Source: Sphingobacterium detergens | GTDB lineage: Bacteria; Bacteroidota; Bacteroidia; Sphingobacteriales; Sphingobacteriaceae | Direction: 5' to 3' | DNA length: 64,000 nt | NCBI RefSeq assembly: GCF_003610355.1 | Contig: NZ_RAPY01000001.1 | Span: 124,001 to 188,000 of the forward strand | Part shown: in pieces, positions 61,287 through 64,000 of the stretch | Layout: every line of letters begins with the position of its first letter | How positions within the stretch are numbered: position 1 is the first letter of the stretch | Made by a program: the position numbers and the translations under genes | The notes under the pieces: generated by a model | What the model saw: the letters and a program-made list of their open reading frames with translations, nothing else | The model's database searches: none | What the model was told of the DNA's origin: nothing

Positions 61287-63125
61287 ATGGATTTAGATCA
61301 TATGAATGCCCTTACACTGGTTTTTGCATCAATTTTAATTTTTGCAATCGCCTACCGTTTTTACGGGGTCTTTATGGCACAGAAAGTACTCCGGCTCAAC
61401 GATGCCATCACGACGCCAGCAGTCGAGTTTGCTGATGGCCATGATTATGTCAAGACAGACCGCAAGGTGTTGTTTGGACATCATTTTGCTGCTATAGCTG
61501 CTGCAGGGCCATTGGTAGGGCCAGTGCTTGCGGCCCAGTTTGGCTATCTTCCCGGTGCACTCTGGATTTTGATTGGTTGTGTCCTAGGCGGGGGGGTGCA
61601 CGATATGGTTGTGCTATTTGCTTCGGTAAGGCACAAAGGGCAGAGCCTGGCTACCATTGCGTCTAAGGAGATCGGTCCCGTTGTGGGCGGTATAGCCGGT
61701 ATAGCCGTTCTGTTCATCCTGATCCTGACCTTGGCAGGCCTTTCCCTTGCCTGTATCAGCGCCATGCATGAGGCACCTTGGTCCTTATTTACCATTATTC
61801 TGACCATGCCGATTGCCATATTTATGGGACTATTGATGCGCTATAGAGCCAGATCCGTCACCTTGGCCAGTATATTAGGGGGAATATTATTGATCGTGGG
61901 CATCATTGCAGGCCATCGTTTGATGGAAATTCCGGTCATTTACAACCTTTTTGATTGGGATGTCAAGACCATTTCGATTGCGATTGCTATTTACGGGTTT
62001 TTGGCTTCGGTGCTACCCATCTGGCTGCTTCTTGTTCCAAGGGATTACCTTTCCACCTATCTCAAGATTGGCACGATTCTGATGCTGGCCGTGGGCATTG
62101 TCTTTGTGCATCCGATAATCCAAATGCCTGCGCTGACCAATTTTATTCATGGCGGCGGCCCTGTGATCGGCGGCCCTGTGCTGCCATTTATTTTTATCGT
62201 GATCGCCTGTGGGGCAATTTCGGGTTTCCATGCGATTATTGCCACAGGCACGACACCTAAGATGCTGGGCACCGAAAAAGAGATACTTTTTGTAGGCTAC
62301 GGCGCGATGTTGGTGGAAGGATTTGTGGCCTTAATGGCCTTGATCGCAGCATGCACCCTGTTACCGGGCGACTATTTTGCGATCAACACACCAGTCAGCG
62401 ATTATGCAAATTTTCTGGCAAGGCATCCCGAATTAAAAGCCGTGGATCTACAGCATTTTTCAGATCGGATAGGAGTAGACCTCCATGGCCGTACAGGCGG
62501 AGCTGTTTCCCTTGCCGTGGGGATGGCCCATATCTTTGATAAAGTTCCCTTTATGAACGATGTGATGGCTTACTGGTACAATTTTGCCATTATGTTTGAA
62601 GCCGTGTTTATCCTTACGGCTATCGATGCCGGGACGCGGGTCGGACGATTCTTTTTGCAGGAAATGCTGGGCAATGTCTTTCCAGCTTTTAAAGACAAAG
62701 ATTGGAAACCCGGCGTTTGGCTATGCAGTGCTCTTTTCACTTTTTCCTGGGGCTATCTTGTTTTTACCGGCAATGTAAGCAGTATCTGGCCCTTATTTGG
62801 CATTAGCAACCAGCTATTGGCTGCCTGTGGCCTTATTGTCTGTACGACGATGCTTATTCGGATGAATAGGAAGAAATATGCTTTATTTACGGCGATACCA
62901 GGCGTATTTATGGCCGGTATCACCTTTTGGGCAGGCTATCTGCAGGTAGTGGATATTTATTTACCCAAAGGGCAACTACTATTAGCTTCACTGGCGATAT
63001 TGGCCATGCTCCTGATGCTGCTTGTATTTATAGGTACGTTCCGAAAGTGGTATCAATTATTTAAAACGCAGACTACATTTATCGACCAAAATGGCGAATC
63101 AGTGAAAGTTTTGGTGGATCGCTAG
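61287..63125 (+). CDS. cstA: carbon starvation protein A-type transporter
   Basis: The product is 612 residues with about 15-16 predicted membrane segments. The CstA signatures are visible: FGHHFAAIAAAGPLVGPVLAAQFGYLPG in the first part, VHDMVVLFASVRHKGQSLA, SGFHAIIATGTTPKML and LFGISNQLLAACGLI. CstA-family proteins transport peptides or pyruvate and respond to starvation; E. coli CstA is longer (about 700 residues). It is the last gene of this locus, 31 bp after the second oxidoreductase. Its presence suggests a small organic acid or peptide is taken up after the periplasmic steps, though this is inference. Confidence 0.93.
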   Translation: MDLDHMNALTLVFASILIFAIAYRFYGVFMAQKVLRLNDAITTPAVEFADGHDYVKTDRKVLFGHHFAAIAAAGPLVGPVLAAQFGYLPGALWILIGCVLGGGVHDMVVLFASVRHKGQSLATIASKEIGPVVGGIAGIAVLFILILTLAGLSLACISAMHEAPWSLFTIILTMPIAIFMGLLMRYRARSVTLASILGGILLIVGIIAGHRLMEIPVIYNLFDWDVKTISIAIAIYGFLASVLPIWLLLVPRDYLSTYLKIGTILMLAVGIVFVHPIIQMPALTNFIHGGGPVIGGPVLPFIFIVIACGAISGFHAIIATGTTPKMLGTEKEILFVGYGAMLVEGFVALMALIAACTLLPGDYFAINTPVSDYANFLARHPELKAVDLQHFSDRIGVDLHGRTGGAVSLAVGMAHIFDKVPFMNDVMAYWYNFAIMFEAVFILTAIDAGTRVGRFFLQEMLGNVFPAFKDKDWKPGVWLCSALFTFSWGYLVFTGNVSSIWPLFGISNQLLAACGLIVCTTMLIRMNRKKYALFTAIPGVFMAGITFWAGYLQVVDIYLPKGQLLLASLAILAMLLMLLVFIGTFRKWYQLFKTQTTFIDQNGESVKVLVDR

Positions 63126-63372
63126 CTGCCTTATCGGTATCGTACATAGTGATAGCACGATAAGTAAAGTGGTTCCTGTATTTGAAGCTACCATCTTAAA
63201 GCTTAAAAGAGTGCTCGAATCTCATCCGCATAATAATGTAACTGGCTATCTGGAGTTTCTCAAAATGTCCAGTTGATGATAAAAATGTCACAATTGAAAG
63301 AAAATTTTAGATAATTTTTTTACTGGCATGCATTTCAGTAAATTTGATGCATAACATAAACTTTAAGTAAGA
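63126..63372. other. 247-bp spacer with a possible gene or IS remnant
   Basis: A GTG-started 35-codon stretch (63169-63276) encodes VVPVFEATILKLKRVLESHP and ends YLEFLKMSS, which looks like protein but matches nothing I know. AAAATGTCC (63262-63270) and AAAATGTCA (63282-63290) repeat with a 20-bp period, like the repeats at 26614. An inverted TTATCG/CGATAA pair lies just after the cstA stop and may be part of a weak terminator. Confidence 0.35.
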
Positions 63373-64000
63373 ATGGAAAAGTATAATTACGGGGTCATTG
63401 GTCTGGGTGTAATGGGAAGAAATCTGCTTTACAATATTGCCGATAATGGTTTCTCTGTCGTAGGATTCGATTTAGATGAAGAAAAGGTAGTAGAACTTCG
63501 TAAAGGAGTAGCTTCAGGTACAAAGGTTGTTGGAACTGTTTCTCTAGAGGAATTTGTGTTGAGTTTAGACAGTCCGCGAAAAGTTATTTTGATGGTTCCT
63601 GCTGGCAAACCGGTTGATGCTGTTCTTGAAAGCATAACACCACTTCTGAGTCCAAAAGATATTGTCGTTGATGCGGGAAATTCTTATTTCAAAGATACCG
63701 AGAGACGTATAGCTGATTTAGCTTCTAAAAACCTGCATTTTATGGGAATGGGAGTTTCTGGAGGAGAGCAGGGCGCAAGAAGAGGACCAAGTATTATGCC
63801 GGGTGGAGATTTGGAAGTTTTCAATTTGGTGAAGCCTATGCTGGAAGTCATTTCAGCAAAAGTAAACGGGGAGCCCTGCACCGCTTATATGGGCAAAGGA
63901 GCTGCAGGAAATTATGTTAAAATGGTTCACAACGGTATTGAATATGCCATCATGCAATTGATCAGTGAAGCATACGATTTACTGCGAAAAGGAGCTAATC
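63373..64000 (+). CDS. gnd: 6-phosphogluconate dehydrogenase, 3' truncated by window edge
   Basis: The frame starts at ATG 63373 and is open to the end of the window (209 codons). It begins YNYGVIGLGVMGRNLLYNIA, the NADP-binding Rossmann motif G-x-G-x-M-G-x-N, followed by VVDAGNSYF, FMGMGVSGGEQGARRGPSI, which contains the conserved substrate-binding stretch, and KMVHNGIEYAIMQL with the catalytic Lys, His and Asn. The enzyme oxidatively decarboxylates 6-phosphogluconate to ribulose 5-phosphate in the pentose phosphate pathway. About 250 more residues should follow outside the window. Confidence 0.96.
   Translation, partial: MEKYNYGVIGLGVMGRNLLYNIADNGFSVVGFDLDEEKVVELRKGVASGTKVVGTVSLEEFVLSLDSPRKVILMVPAGKPVDAVLESITPLLSPKDIVVDAGNSYFKDTERRIADLASKNLHFMGMGVSGGEQGARRGPSIMPGGDLEVFNLVKPMLEVISAKVNGEPCTAYMGKGAAGNYVKMVHNGIEYAIMQLISEAYDLLRKGAN

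Overview
The window looks like a chromosome segment of a Sphingobacterium-like member of the Bacteroidota. The support is three SusC/SusD outer-membrane uptake pairs, two ECF sigma/FecR anti-sigma pairs, many lipoproteins with Bacteroidota-style lipoboxes, scarce Shine-Dalgarno sites, and promoter -7 boxes of the TAnnTTTG type. The species assignment is inference from gene content; no rRNA, tRNA or CRISPR array is visible.

Layout. 1-3760: a Y-family DNA polymerase (cut by the window edge) overlapping a DnaE-type polymerase, a translesion-synthesis cassette. 3971-6874: a hypothetical membrane-anchored protein, a SanA/DUF218 protein, a lipoprotein and a small membrane protein. 6978-15533: selO, a SusC/SusD pair and gapA on the minus strand, with a plus-strand hypothetical gene between SusC and gapA; two 35-bp direct repeats flank the SusC/SusD segment. 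16113-19012: a secreted EEP-family phosphodiesterase, then a MarR-regulator operon (MarR, DUF1330-like protein, alpha/beta hydrolase) headed by a near-perfect 42-bp palindrome. 19168-28154: accessory genes (GNAT, lipoproteins, DUF3472 protein, DinB-fold protein, serine hydrolase, DUF4375 lipoprotein, Rpn-family nuclease, LRR protein).

22.8-50.9 kb carries the most unusual feature. A 102-bp promoter/leader module occurs six times in the same orientation. Three copies (28265, 31940, 45844) drive large beta-helix proteins (818, 596 and 831 aa) that share an N-terminal module, lack signal peptides and have phage-tail-fibre-like C-termini. Three copies are relics: one with a destroyed start codon (22798), one with a 13-codon remnant now abutting a lipoprotein gene (24324), and one with a nonsense-mutated remnant (50714).

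35131-45742 is a polysaccharide-utilisation-like locus: ECF sigma, FecR, SusC with an STN domain, SusD, an ADP-ribose/CDP-alcohol diphosphatase-like metallophosphoesterase, a PLC-like/ricin-lectin lipoprotein and a DUF5077-DUF3472 lipoprotein. The enzyme set points to a phosphodiester-containing ligand rather than a plain glycan. 51010-63125 is a second such locus: ECF sigma, FecR, SusC without STN, SusD, two tandem exported FAD-dependent oxidoreductases and a CstA-family transporter. The right edge cuts gnd (6-phosphogluconate dehydrogenase).
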